Below the pieces are notes generated by a model, which saw only the letters and a list, made by a program, of their open reading frames with translations, ran no database searches and was not told where the DNA came from. A stretch of 64,000 nt of DNA. Origin: Nanobdellati archaeon. Lineage in GTDB: Archaea; B1Sed10-29; JAGVWA01. Below, one piece after another: positions 41,148 through 50,004 of the stretch. Each line of letters begins with the position of its first letter. Position 1 is the first letter of the stretch. A program made the translations under genes and the position numbers. The DNA lies in contig JAGVWA010000001.1 in the NCBI GenBank assembly GCA_018304505.1, positions 1-64,000 of the forward strand, read 5' to 3'.

Positions 41148-41173
41148 GCACCTGTATATACTTTAAAAGGTGC
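41148..41173. promoter_or_regulatory. Inverted repeat around the PAN promoter
   Basis: GCACCT (41148-41153) and AGGTGC (41168-41173) are perfect 6-bp arms flanking the TATA-like TTTTAAAGTATATA on the minus strand. The arm next to the start codon also resembles a Shine-Dalgarno. A repressor binding here would block the TATA box. Confidence 0.45.
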
Positions 41174-41213
41174 TTATTAAAATACTTTGTGCTCAAAATT
41201 GACGATTTACGAA

Positions 41214-41226
41214 TGACGCTACGTCA
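41214..41226. other. Short perfect dyad downstream of glyS
   Basis: TGACG-CTA-CGTCA in the 115-bp gap between the end of glyS and the PAN start. Too short for a clear terminator; possibly a protein-binding site. Confidence 0.25.
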
Positions 41227-41258
41227 GTGACTGTACCTTAGTGGCTGGTGGCTGTAAA

Positions 41259-42710
41259 TTAGCTTATCTTCTTGGCGATGTCAGAAATCTGTATGCGGCT
41301 CTGTTTTGTAGAATCGCGTTCCCTCAACGTGACCGTACCGTCCTGCATCGTGTCGTAGTCAATCGTTATGCCGTAAGGCACTCCGACCTCGTCCGCTCGC
41401 GCGTACCTTCTTCCAATGCTGCCGGCTTCATCATAAATTGCCTCGACGTGCTGCTTTCTTAATTCATTATAGACCTGCTGCGCTTTTTCTGCCAAGCCAT
41501 CCTTCTTCACCAACGGGTATACCCCCACTGGATTTGGCGCAAGCGGTTTTGGCAAACTGAAGTATGTCCTGTCCTTCTCCGTGGTGTAAGACCGGTCCAG
41601 AAAGAAGAACAAGTTCCGATCGACGCCGAACGTCATTTCAATCACATGCGGCACGAATTTCTTACCCTCTCTGTTGATGCTGAGCTCTTTTTTCGACTCG
41701 CGCGCGTGCCCTGTCAGGTCATGATCAGTACGGTAGTGCATTGCGCCGATTTCGCGGAAGTCATCAAAGCTCTCGAACCTGCCCTCGATGTCGATGTGGT
41801 ACTTGTTGTAGAACGCCTTTTCATCCTGGTTTTTTTCATAAAACCTCAGGTCATCGTTTTTGACGCCGAGGGAATCATAAAACTCCTTGAACTTGGCGAG
41901 ATAATACAGATATTTCTTAGCATAGCCTTTTTTCCGCAGTGCGTCGACCTTGACTTTCTGCGCCCCCTTGTCGCGTTTTTCAGAATCAACGAAATAGATT
42001 TCCGTGCCCTTTATGGCTTCATAATTATCGTGTTCATCTAGTGTGTCAGGGTCAAAGAAAATCTGCAGCTCTGCCTGCGTAAATTCCCTCGTTCTGAAAA
42101 GCCCCTGGCGCGGACTTATCTCATTGCGATAGGCTTTGCCAACAATCGCAAGCCCCAACGGTAGTTTTTCGCGGTTGGCCAGGTACTCCCGCTTAAAACT
42201 CAGGTAAGGGCCCTGCGCAGTCTCTGGGCGCAGGTATCCTCTGGTTTGCTTATTGCTGCCTACCTGGAAGTTGAACATCAGATTCAGATTTTCTATTTCC
42301 TTAAATGACGAACCGCACTGGGGGCACTTGGTTTTCTTATCGTGCATGTACTGATTCATTGCTTCTACAGGGGTGTTCTCAAAACTCCTTTTTTCAATCT
42401 TGCCAAGGAAATCGTCTGCCTTGTCATTGAAGTCACACTTGCTGCACTGCAACACCGGGTCTACGAAATTTTCCAAATGTCCTGATCCCCTGAAAACAGC
42501 TTCCGGCATGACATTTGTCACTTCAATCTCGTGGAAATTGTCATCCAAGTTCAGGAAGTACGCCCTCCATTGGCGTTCTAGCTTGTGCTTTATTTTTGTT
42601 CCAATGACCCCGTAGTCGTAAAAGCCTGCAAAGCTGCCGTAGATCTCACCGCTGGGGTAGAATATTCCTCGCCTGAGACAGACCTGGATTATGTCATCGT
42701 ACCTTGTCAT
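41259..42710 (-). CDS. glyS: Glycyl-tRNA synthetase (archaeal/eukaryal type)
   Basis: Class II synthetase charging tRNA-Gly. The 483-residue protein opens with the GlyRS signature RRGIFYPSGEIYGSFAGFYD. It has motif 2 elements RPETAQGPYLSF and SPRQGLFRTREFTQAEL, motif 3 HVIEMTFGVDRNLF, and a C-terminal anticodon-binding domain ending VTLRERDSTKQSRI. Two CxxC pairs (CSKC and CPQC) mark a Zn-binding insertion. It is divergent from the unknown gene at 42760. Confidence 0.95.
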   Translation of the reverse strand: MTRYDDIIQVCLRRGIFYPSGEIYGSFAGFYDYGVIGTKIKHKLERQWRAYFLNLDDNFHEIEVTNVMPEAVFRGSGHLENFVDPVLQCSKCDFNDKADDFLGKIEKRSFENTPVEAMNQYMHDKKTKCPQCGSSFKEIENLNLMFNFQVGSNKQTRGYLRPETAQGPYLSFKREYLANREKLPLGLAIVGKAYRNEISPRQGLFRTREFTQAELQIFFDPDTLDEHDNYEAIKGTEIYFVDSEKRDKGAQKVKVDALRKKGYAKKYLYYLAKFKEFYDSLGVKNDDLRFYEKNQDEKAFYNKYHIDIEGRFESFDDFREIGAMHYRTDHDLTGHARESKKELSINREGKKFVPHVIEMTFGVDRNLFFFLDRSYTTEKDRTYFSLPKPLAPNPVGVYPLVKKDGLAEKAQQVYNELRKQHVEAIYDEAGSIGRRYARADEVGVPYGITIDYDTMQDGTVTLRERDSTKQSRIQISDIAKKIS

Positions 42711-42759
42711 GGCTTAGTTAGGAATAACTCTTATTAAAAAGAACTCCGTATTATATATC

Positions 42760-43674
42760 ATGGACTTGTACGACTACTTCAATTTCATGGACCTTAATAA
42801 TGATGACAACATCATGGTTGTTGGGAATAATTCGATGATCATCGCCGCATATCTGTATGGAAAGAGCCGCGAGATCAACAAACGCCTGTTCGTAAAAGCC
42901 GTGGTACCGCCTGAGAGCAGCATAGCCAACCTGATCGTGGCCAGATCAGAAGCTGAAAAATACCCCGAAAAGAGCACCATATTCGAGGGGTTTTCCAGAA
43001 TAAGCGTCACCACTTCTGATTTTCTCAGTCTTGAAAACGGCCAATTCAACAAGATCATATTAACAACAGACGTAAGCAACTGGCTAACCCTGATCGACAA
43101 GGTAAACGAGGTGTTCACAGGCGACATAATCCTGTTTGAGCTGCCGTTTAGTTATGCCATGCCGCTGAAAACCGAGAGGCGCTTCCTGTGGCAGAAGACG
43201 CATGATTACTATTCATTCAAGCAGGTGCTCGAAAACTCAGGCGTCAAGGTCACATATTACGATGTGCATGAAGATAAACTCAGGATCGCTTGCGTGGGCG
43301 ACTTTGACAAGGTCTTCAGAGAGGCCCAGTTCCTCACACTGGGCGAGGCAGCCAAACGTGTCTATGAAGAAATCAAGAACGAGATCATGTTTGCAAAAGA
43401 CGGCAGCGGCATGGCGATCAAAAGCCAAGATGGTGAATACCTGTATGTTTGCGAGGTCAAGGACACACAGAACCGGCAGCTTACGATGAACTTTGTGTTC
43501 TTAGACGGCTCAATAACGACGCGCGCTGATGGCAAGGTGCTGCAACAGAGCAAAGAAATCAAGGTCGCGATTGTGCCGTACACGCAAACCTTTGAACGGG
43601 AAGTGCTCGACAGAACGCTCCTGATTATTGAAAAGAAAATGATCCCCTCCTTGTTTGCGGAACCAAAGAAATAA
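42760..43674 (+). CDS. Uncharacterised protein, 304 residues
   Basis: I do not recognise this family. The first half alternates strands and helices with hydrophobic strands such as NIMVVGNNSMIIAAYLYG and GDIILFELPFSYAM, which suggests a Rossmann-like fold. The second half has an amphipathic helix (AAKRVYEEIKNEIMF) followed by strand-rich sequence. It has no signal peptide. It is divergent from glyS across 50 bp and convergent with priL, so genome context links it loosely to information processing. Confidence 0.6.
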   Translation: MDLYDYFNFMDLNNDDNIMVVGNNSMIIAAYLYGKSREINKRLFVKAVVPPESSIANLIVARSEAEKYPEKSTIFEGFSRISVTTSDFLSLENGQFNKIILTTDVSNWLTLIDKVNEVFTGDIILFELPFSYAMPLKTERRFLWQKTHDYYSFKQVLENSGVKVTYYDVHEDKLRIACVGDFDKVFREAQFLTLGEAAKRVYEEIKNEIMFAKDGSGMAIKSQDGEYLYVCEVKDTQNRQLTMNFVFLDGSITTRADGKVLQQSKEIKVAIVPYTQTFEREVLDRTLLIIEKKMIPSLFAEPKK

Positions 43675-43753
43675 ACACGAACATGAATACAACATAAAAT
43701 ACAAAAATGAATACAAAACACAATCCAAAAATAAATATAAACTAACTGCCCGC

Positions 43754-44776
43754 CTATTCGTTTGCTTGCGCTGTTTCTGCCGGAGCAACTCTCTTTTTCA
43801 CTGCTGCGTAGTACGGCATTGGGTTGGGCCATCTGCACGTTTTATCGCGATAACACAACCCGTAGGATTCGATGGTTCGGCAGTTTGCAACGCTGTACAC
43901 CGTTCCTGATTTCTTGCCAGCAGCATGACGCAGATAGTAACGCGTTTTTTCCTCGTCAAAGTTAGGCTGTGACGCAAACAACTTTACACACTCGTCTTCT
44001 GGCATGCCGATGTTTGCCAGGAACGTTGCCAGAAGGAACCTGGGCTGATGGCTCACGATTTCATCGCTCTGCAAATCCTGAATAATGTGAACCATGCACG
44101 GCGGGAACGCCTCGTACTTGACTTCACCAAGGTCCTTCGAGTAGTCCTTCTGCCTCTGGAATTTGAGCTGGTCTGCAAAGTACTTGAATTCCTTTGGCAG
44201 GTCTTCGCTTTCCAGCTTCATCGAAACTATTGAGTTAAAAACGTGCTGCGCAACCAGATTTGAAAGCACGTACTTGTCAATAATAACGTGGCCTTGATGG
44301 AACTTCTGGTTTATGAGCCTAAACTGCTTGTCCTCGGGTACGTTGTTCAGGTACTCCTCGAATGGCACTGCCAAGCCGTCTTGCGTTTCTGTTACATGGA
44401 AAAACTGCCGGCTCATTTCCTCAACAACCCCGTAATCCGGTTCTAGCTGTAAGGCGTGCAGGGCCTTTTTTGCTTCATACTTCCCAAGCTTTGTCAGTAT
44501 GAATCGGTCCTTGGTGAGCGCGGCAATGATTTTCGCCAGCGGGTATGTCATCAATTCCTTTTTCAGAAATTCTTCTCGCGAATTGCCCAGCTCATTGTAT
44601 TTAGCCTTCACCCGTTCTGAATCATCAGACATGGCCTCCTTGATGCGTTCTGTCGCCAGATTTAACAGGTCAAGGTCGACCTTCTCAAAATCCCGCCCAT
44701 TGGCCTGAAGGTATTCCTTTGATTGCCGCGTAAAAGGATACTTCGCACAGTACCGCAAGTCTGCCACCGAGCCCAT
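43754..44776 (-). CDS. priL: DNA primase large subunit PriL
   Basis: Partner of the catalytic primase PriS. From the ATG at 44776 the protein is 340 residues. Four Cys in the C-terminal half should hold the [4Fe-4S] cluster: PPCMVHI, then ANCRTIESYGLCYRDKTC. The helical segment HQPRFLLATFLANIGM is also typical. An in-frame reading up to 44854 exists but is unlikely because it overlaps the Kef promoter. PriS is not in the window. Confidence 0.9.
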   Translation of the reverse strand: MGSVADLRYCAKYPFTRQSKEYLQANGRDFEKVDLDLLNLATERIKEAMSDDSERVKAKYNELGNSREEFLKKELMTYPLAKIIAALTKDRFILTKLGKYEAKKALHALQLEPDYGVVEEMSRQFFHVTETQDGLAVPFEEYLNNVPEDKQFRLINQKFHQGHVIIDKYVLSNLVAQHVFNSIVSMKLESEDLPKEFKYFADQLKFQRQKDYSKDLGEVKYEAFPPCMVHIIQDLQSDEIVSHQPRFLLATFLANIGMPEDECVKLFASQPNFDEEKTRYYLRHAAGKKSGTVYSVANCRTIESYGLCYRDKTCRWPNPMPYYAAVKKRVAPAETAQANE

Positions 44777-44809
44777 GCTACCCCTTGTGACTTTTGTTGA
44801 ATAAAAACG

Positions 44810-44818
44810 TTTTAATAT
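44810..44818 (+). promoter_or_regulatory. TATA box of the Kef-type antiporter gene
   Basis: TTTTAATAT about 25 bp before ATG 44839. Confidence 0.5.
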
Positions 44819-44838
44819 GCCTCCCTCATTGTACAACC

Positions 44839-46680
44839 ATGGCCATAGAAGCAAGCTTCACCTTTTTGTTCAACATCGCAGCGATAATGATAGGCGCCAC
44901 GATAGGCGCATACGTTACACGGCTAGCCAAGCAGCCGGTGATTCTCGGTTATGTGCTTGCAGGAGCCATCATGGGGCCATTAGCGTTAAATATTATCAGC
45001 AGCCAGGCAGAGATGCTAGCCCTGGCCGAACTCGGTATTGCATTCCTGCTTTTCGGCGCCGGTATCGAAATCGATTTCGGGAAACTCAAAGGCGTTGGCC
45101 TTGTGTCATTCTTCGCAGCCCTACTACAAGTAATATTCACGTTCGCTGCCGGTTTCTTTGCGTCAGCGAGCCTTGGCTTAAACATCATTGAAGCGCTATA
45201 CATCGGCGGCATCCTGGCATTCAGCAGCACAATGGTCGTCATCAAAATCCTCGGCGACACGCACAGCATTAACAGCCTCCACGGCAGGCTGATGATCGGC
45301 ATGCTCATTGCACAGGATCTCCTGATCATTGTTTTCATCGCCCTAGTCACCAACATAGGCTCGCTTTCTCAACAAGTTGTAATTCAAACCATGCTTAACG
45401 GCCTTGGCTTAGTCGGGATCGCATTCATAGCCAACAAATTCATATTCCCGAGCCTGCTGAAATTCGCGGCCACGTCCGAAGAGCTCCTGTTCTTGACAGC
45501 TGTCGGCACTGCATTCATATTCATGGACATCGCCAGCTTCCTCGGCTTCAGCATCGCTATCGGCGCCTTCATCGCGGGAATTGCCCTGTCAGGATTTGAA
45601 TACAACGTGGAAATTGATGGACAAATCAGGAGCCTGCGGGACTTTTTCTCGACAATCTTCTTCGTGGCCCTCGGCCTGCAGATAGGCCTGCTCAGTTCGG
45701 CATTCCTCAACCTGACATTGTGGTTCCTCATCATAGTACTCGTGTTCAAACCACTGATAACAGGTTTCATACTATACACCCTCGGCTATGACGGCAGAAC
45801 AAGCACTTACACCGGTTTTGGCCTGTCTCAAGTTAGCGAGTTCTCGTTCATACTTGCCGCAACTGGGCTTGCCGCTGGCCAGCTCTCTCCAGACCTCTTC
45901 TCGATCATTACTATAGTAACCATAATCACGATCACGCTAACGCCATACTCCTTCCGGCACGGCTTGGCCCTATACAATATATTGTCATGGCCTAAGAGGA
46001 CCCTGAAATTCGAAACCCCCTCATTTTTCAGGCGAAGAATGCCCCATGAAAAACTACCTGAAGCGCCATTGAAGAACCACATAATAATCCTGGGGTCAAA
46101 ACGAATGGGGAACCGCATCATAGCAGCCCTACACGAGAAACTGCCAATGATTGTAGTCGACCACGACCCTGACAGGATCAACACGCTGGCAAAACAGGGT
46201 ATTTACTGCATCTACGGAGACGTTTACAACGAACGGGTCATACAAAAAACCAACATACGTGACGCCATTGCAGTGATCTCAACTGTGCACGACAAGGAAA
46301 TAACCGAATCAATAGTAAAGCTCATAAGGAAACAAAACCAACACGCCATAATAATAGCACGCGCCGACCACACCAAAGACGCCGTAAAACTCTATGAACT
46401 CGGCTGCGACATAGCCTTCATTCCCGAACTCTACACTGGCAGAAAAGTAGCGCAATACCTGTCAGAGATTTTCCTCGGGGAATTCGAAGCAAGAAGCAGG
46501 AATCAGATCAGGGACAAGCTGATCAAGAACCTCATCGACGCGCTTGACTTTAAACAAGACCGCCCGACACTGGAACAGCTGAAAAAAATCCAGGCACGGG
46601 ACGAGGAACGGCAGAGGCACGCGAAAACCATGGCGTTTAAACGAAAACAAACCAAAACACGCCACAGCAAGAAAACTTAA
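44839..46680 (+). CDS. CPA2 cation/proton antiporter with TrkA-N domain
   Basis: A 613-residue Kef-type protein. The first 380 residues contain about twelve membrane helices (for example LGYVLAGAIMGPLALN and LAELGIAFLLFGAGIEID). The cytoplasmic part begins with a TrkA-N/RCK Rossmann domain at about residue 415 (HIIILGSKRMGNRII, then GDVYNERVIQ), which binds NAD(H) or nucleotide and gates transport. The last 40 residues are very basic. It probably exchanges K+ or Na+ for protons. ATG 44839 fits the TATA spacing. Confidence 0.9.
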   Translation: MAIEASFTFLFNIAAIMIGATIGAYVTRLAKQPVILGYVLAGAIMGPLALNIISSQAEMLALAELGIAFLLFGAGIEIDFGKLKGVGLVSFFAALLQVIFTFAAGFFASASLGLNIIEALYIGGILAFSSTMVVIKILGDTHSINSLHGRLMIGMLIAQDLLIIVFIALVTNIGSLSQQVVIQTMLNGLGLVGIAFIANKFIFPSLLKFAATSEELLFLTAVGTAFIFMDIASFLGFSIAIGAFIAGIALSGFEYNVEIDGQIRSLRDFFSTIFFVALGLQIGLLSSAFLNLTLWFLIIVLVFKPLITGFILYTLGYDGRTSTYTGFGLSQVSEFSFILAATGLAAGQLSPDLFSIITIVTIITITLTPYSFRHGLALYNILSWPKRTLKFETPSFFRRRMPHEKLPEAPLKNHIIILGSKRMGNRIIAALHEKLPMIVVDHDPDRINTLAKQGIYCIYGDVYNERVIQKTNIRDAIAVISTVHDKEITESIVKLIRKQNQHAIIIARADHTKDAVKLYELGCDIAFIPELYTGRKVAQYLSEIFLGEFEARSRNQIRDKLIKNLIDALDFKQDRPTLEQLKKIQARDEERQRHAKTMAFKRKQTKTRHSKKT

Positions 46681-46706
46681 TATACAACACCCCCGTATTG
46701 ATTGGC

Positions 46707-47426
46707 ATGGACAAGATTTCAAGTGGCATAACCGGTTTTGACGAGCTTACTGACGGCGGCTTCAACAAGAGCACAGTCACCGTCCTTGGAGGCACTCCCG
46801 GCACTGGAAAGACAATTTTCGGTCTGCAGTTCCTCGTAAACGGTGCCAAAAAAGGCGAAAAAGGAATTTACATCGCGCTCGAAGAGCGCATCGAAGATGT
46901 CCATGAGTTTACAGAAAGCTTTGGCTGGGATCTCATAAGCCTGGCAAAAGACGACATGATAACGCTGCACCAGTACAAGATTTCATCACTCGAGGAAAAA
47001 ATGTCGCTGGCACAGTACAAAAAAGCAGAACCCCCAACGACAAAAGACATCTTCTACGCCCTGAAACAGGAACTCGACAGCAACAAATACGCGCGCGCTG
47101 TAATAGACTCTGTTTCACTGCTCAAACTCGCAGGGGACTCTGAAAAGGAAACGCGGGCGGAACTCGCATCATTATTGAGGTACTTGAAACTGAAAAAACT
47201 CACTGTCGTTTTGATCGCCGAACGCTTGAGCAACGGCGACAATTACGACTTCGAGGACTTCCTCGCAGACTCAGTAATCCAATTACGGGACTATCCAAGC
47301 AACGAGGAACGCAAGCGCGGCATCACGGTTCTCAAAATGAGGGGCAGCAAGATCGACAGGACCACACGCCCCTATTTCATTACCGACAAGGGAATCACGG
47401 TTTACCCAACAGAGCATTTGTTATGA
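46707..47426 (+). CDS. KaiC-like RecA-superfamily ATPase
   Basis: A 239-residue single KaiC domain. Walker A is GGTPGTGKT, followed by FLVNGAKKGEKGIYIALEE with the catalytic Glu pair, and ARAVIDSVSLL as Walker B. Archaeal single-domain KaiC proteins are mostly uncharacterised and act in signalling or RNA/DNA handling, not in a clock. It overlaps the Mut7-C gene by 4 bp (ATGA), which makes a functional link with that nuclease-like protein probable. TTG 46698 is an alternative start. Confidence 0.88.
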   Translation: MDKISSGITGFDELTDGGFNKSTVTVLGGTPGTGKTIFGLQFLVNGAKKGEKGIYIALEERIEDVHEFTESFGWDLISLAKDDMITLHQYKISSLEEKMSLAQYKKAEPPTTKDIFYALKQELDSNKYARAVIDSVSLLKLAGDSEKETRAELASLLRYLKLKKLTVVLIAERLSNGDNYDFEDFLADSVIQLRDYPSNEERKRGITVLKMRGSKIDRTTRPYFITDKGITVYPTEHLL

Positions 47427-47875
47427 AACTCCTAGCAGATGCCATGCTCGCCAAACTGGGCCGCCGCCTGCGGATTCTGGGACACGACACAGACATAATG
47501 GACAGCGTCGTATCGGACACGCAAGTGTTGAACACAGCCAAGCGCGAACATCGATTGCTCATTACACGTGACAAACAGCTGCACGAGCGGGCACGGAAGG
47601 ACAAGCTCTCGTCAATCCTCATTGCACCAAAAACACTACAACCTCAGCTGAACCAAGCCTTCAGCGACCTGAAAATCCAGAACACATTTCCGGAAAACGC
47701 GCGCTGCAGCAACTGTAACGTAAAACTAAAAGAAACCGAGAGGCCAGAACTTGGGATTCCTATTCCATCAAAACGGTACTGGCAGTGCCCAAAGTGCAAG
47801 CAGTACTACTGGCAGGGCACGCATTACGAAAAAATAGAAAAAGCATTTAAGGAAGCTGAGGCCAAAGGAAAGTGA
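47423..47875 (+). CDS. Mut7-C RNase domain protein
   Basis: A 150-residue protein with a PIN-like Mut7-C domain (LADAMLAKLGRRLRILGHDT, later LLITRDKQL with the conserved Asp) and a C-terminal Zn ribbon (RCSNC and CPKC, followed by YYWQGTHYEKI). Such proteins are predicted RNases. It is sandwiched between the KaiC gene (ATGA overlap) and an 84-residue gene that follows its stop codon immediately, so all three form an operon. Confidence 0.88.
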   Translation: MKLLADAMLAKLGRRLRILGHDTDIMDSVVSDTQVLNTAKREHRLLITRDKQLHERARKDKLSSILIAPKTLQPQLNQAFSDLKIQNTFPENARCSNCNVKLKETERPELGIPIPSKRYWQCPKCKQYYWQGTHYEKIEKAFKEAEAKGK

Positions 47876-48130
47876 ATGGAACCCACAAGTGAACTCACAG
47901 ATGCCGACATCTCAGTACTGGAAAACATCAAAGATGGAAACAACGAGTTAAAAACAATACAGAAAATCCTCAACTTGGATTTTGAAGAAGCCGCCGACCT
48001 TGTAAACAACTTGGAAGCACAGGACTTTATCGACGTTGTTCGATATTACGACGACCACTACGACGATGAATTTTGGACGTGCCACCTGACGCAAACGGCC
48101 TTAGATGCGCTCAAGCTGATTAGCGAGTGA
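47876..48130 (+). CDS. Small acidic winged-helix-like protein
   Basis: An 84-residue protein. The order of short helices (LTDADISVLENI, ELKTIQKILNLD, EEAADLVNNLEAQDFI) followed by a YYDDHYDDEFW hairpin and a C-terminal helix fits a winged helix. It is very acidic, so DNA binding is doubtful. Its ATG directly follows the Mut7-C stop, and its end overlaps the convergent adenosyltransferase gene by 11 bp. It may serve as an adaptor of the KaiC/Mut7-C unit (inference). Confidence 0.6.
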   Translation: MEPTSELTDADISVLENIKDGNNELKTIQKILNLDFEEAADLVNNLEAQDFIDVVRYYDDHYDDEFWTCHLTQTALDALKLISE

Positions 48131-48635
48131 CCCACTTGTCATCCATAATGCCCACGTCCTTGTTGACCTTGCGCGCCATCATGAACAGCAAGTCACTAAT
48201 GCGGTTAAGGAACTTCACCGCATCGGGATTCACTTTTTCTTCACGCGCCAATGAAGTGACAGTGCGTTCAACCCGCCTGGAAACGCAGCGCGCAAAGTGA
48301 AACATCGCACCCGGCCCCTCGGGGAAAATGAAATTCTTCAGCTCCGGCAGCCCTGCAGCCAGTTCATCAATCTTCTTCTCAGCCCAGTCAACATCCTCGC
48401 CTGTTATGCGCGCTTCTGAATCTGGCTTGGAAATTTCAGCGCTCAGCTCGAAAAGTTTTTCCTGCAGTTCGTGCAGTGTTTGCTTGTCATGATACTGATT
48501 GCCAGCGACGCCGAGCACTGATGAGAGCTCGTCAACGTCCCCATAAGCGTGAATCCGCAAGGAATCCTTCGGTACCCTAACGCCGCCGATGAGGCTCGTT
48601 TCACCTTTATCGCCGGTTTTTGTGTAAATCTTCAT
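48120..48635 (-). CDS. Cob(I)alamin adenosyltransferase (PduO type)
   Basis: Converts reduced cobalamin and ATP to adenosylcobalamin. The 171-residue protein has the ATP-binding N-terminus KIYTKTGDKGETSLIGG and the conserved helices GDVDELSSVLG and CVSRRVERTVTSL, followed by LNRISDLLFMMAR, as in PduO-type enzymes. It can supply the cofactor of the class II ribonucleotide reductase at 32940. No cobalamin biosynthesis gene is in the window, so salvage is likely. Confidence 0.93.
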   Translation of the reverse strand: MKIYTKTGDKGETSLIGGVRVPKDSLRIHAYGDVDELSSVLGVAGNQYHDKQTLHELQEKLFELSAEISKPDSEARITGEDVDWAEKKIDELAAGLPELKNFIFPEGPGAMFHFARCVSRRVERTVTSLAREEKVNPDAVKFLNRISDLLFMMARKVNKDVGIMDDKWVTR

Positions 48636-48687
48636 GTGTATATTTAGAGCGCCATAAGTTTAAATAAACAACATGAATTATGAAAGC

Positions 48688-50004
48688 ATGGCGGGCTACG
48701 AAGACTTCATAAACACGAAATACAAACCCAAAAGCACTGACTTGCTGGTGTCTTTCAAAGTGAAAATACCTAAAGGCGTGAAGAAAGAAAAGGCCATCGG
48801 CGCAGTGGCGTCAGAAAGCAGTGTAGGAACATGGGCCAGCACAGTAAAGGGATCAGAGTACTCGCACGTGAAAAAGGTCGCCGGCACAGTATATTTTGTA
48901 ACGCAGGAATCTCCAACATCGTACTGGACAAAAATCGCATATCCACAAGACCACTTCGAGCCAGGAAACATGTCGCAAATCCTCGCGTCCATTGCAGGCA
49001 ACGTTTTCGGCATGAAGGCAGTCGACGGCCTCCGTATAGAGGACATCAAATGGCCAGCCAAAATCAGGGACAGTTTTCCAGGACCACAGTTTGGCATTGA
49101 CGGAATAAGGAAGATCTTCAAAGTGAAAAAACGTCCTTTGCTATTATCAGTGCCAAAACCAAAAGTCGGAATGACAACTCCAGAACACTGCGAAATCGGC
49201 AGGCAGATTTGGAGCGGTGGAATTGATCTGTTAAAGGATGATGAAAATTTATCATCGCAGAAATTCAACCCATTCGAAAAGCGAGTAAGAACGGCAGTGA
49301 AAATAAGGGACAGGATAGAAAAAGAAACAGGTGACAAGAAGTCATATTTGATAAACATTACTCATTCAAGCTACAAGGAAATGGAGAAACGCGCCAAGCT
49401 CATTGCAGACCTCGGCTGGGAATACGTCATGATCGACATAGTAACAACCGGATTCTCTGGAGTGCACAGCGTACGCGAGTTATGCCAAGACCTGGGCTTG
49501 GCGATCCATGCCCACAGAGCAATGCACGCCAGCTTCACTAGAAACCCGGACCATGGTTTTTCAATGCTTGCACTGGCAGAGACTTCCAGACTCTTGGGCG
49601 TTGACAACATACACATTGGAACGGCAGGCGTTGGAAAACTTGTTGGGACAAGCGACGAAGTTTTATCCATCCAAGATCACATTACAGGAAAGAAAGTGAA
49701 AGAAAACAAGAAACTCCGGACACTCGGAGAGGATTGGGGAAGGATAAAACCCGTATTCCCTGTATCCTCAGGAGGCTTACATCCTGGAGTACTGCCTGAT
49801 GTCATGAAGAAAATGGGGACAAACATAATGATACAGGCCGGAGGGGGTATCCATGGGCACCCTGGCGGCAGCCATGCAGGCGCAATCGCTGTACGTCAAG
49901 CCGTTGAAGCATACCTTGATGGAGAAACACTTGACGAGCGCGCTCGCAAGGTTCCAGAGTTACAACAGGCATTAACGCTCTGGGGAAAGAAGCACATAAA
50001 GTGA
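48688..50004 (+). CDS. rbcL: RuBisCO large subunit, archaeal form III
   Basis: Carboxylates ribulose-1,5-bisphosphate to two 3-phosphoglycerates, here in AMP salvage. Counted from ATG 48688 (438 residues), the catalytic set is intact: K157 and K159 in VPKPKVG, carbamylated K183 with D185 and E186 in GGIDLLKDDEN, HAHRAMHAS, and SSGGLHPG. The DDENLSSQKFNPFE stretch is typical of form III. ATG 48688 fits the AGTTTAAATA box at 48657-48666; ATG 48673 is possible. It overlaps the isomerase gene by 4 bp. Confidence 0.94.
   Translation: MAGYEDFINTKYKPKSTDLLVSFKVKIPKGVKKEKAIGAVASESSVGTWASTVKGSEYSHVKKVAGTVYFVTQESPTSYWTKIAYPQDHFEPGNMSQILASIAGNVFGMKAVDGLRIEDIKWPAKIRDSFPGPQFGIDGIRKIFKVKKRPLLLSVPKPKVGMTTPEHCEIGRQIWSGGIDLLKDDENLSSQKFNPFEKRVRTAVKIRDRIEKETGDKKSYLINITHSSYKEMEKRAKLIADLGWEYVMIDIVTTGFSGVHSVRELCQDLGLAIHAHRAMHASFTRNPDHGFSMLALAETSRLLGVDNIHIGTAGVGKLVGTSDEVLSIQDHITGKKVKENKKLRTLGEDWGRIKPVFPVSSGGLHPGVLPDVMKKMGTNIMIQAGGGIHGHPGGSHAGAIAVRQAVEAYLDGETLDERARKVPELQQALTLWGKKHIK

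Noticed and set aside
43675-43753. Repeated ATGAATACAA units between convergent genes
   Set aside because: Two short copies in A-rich convergent intergenic DNA; too short and degenerate to call a repeat family or element.
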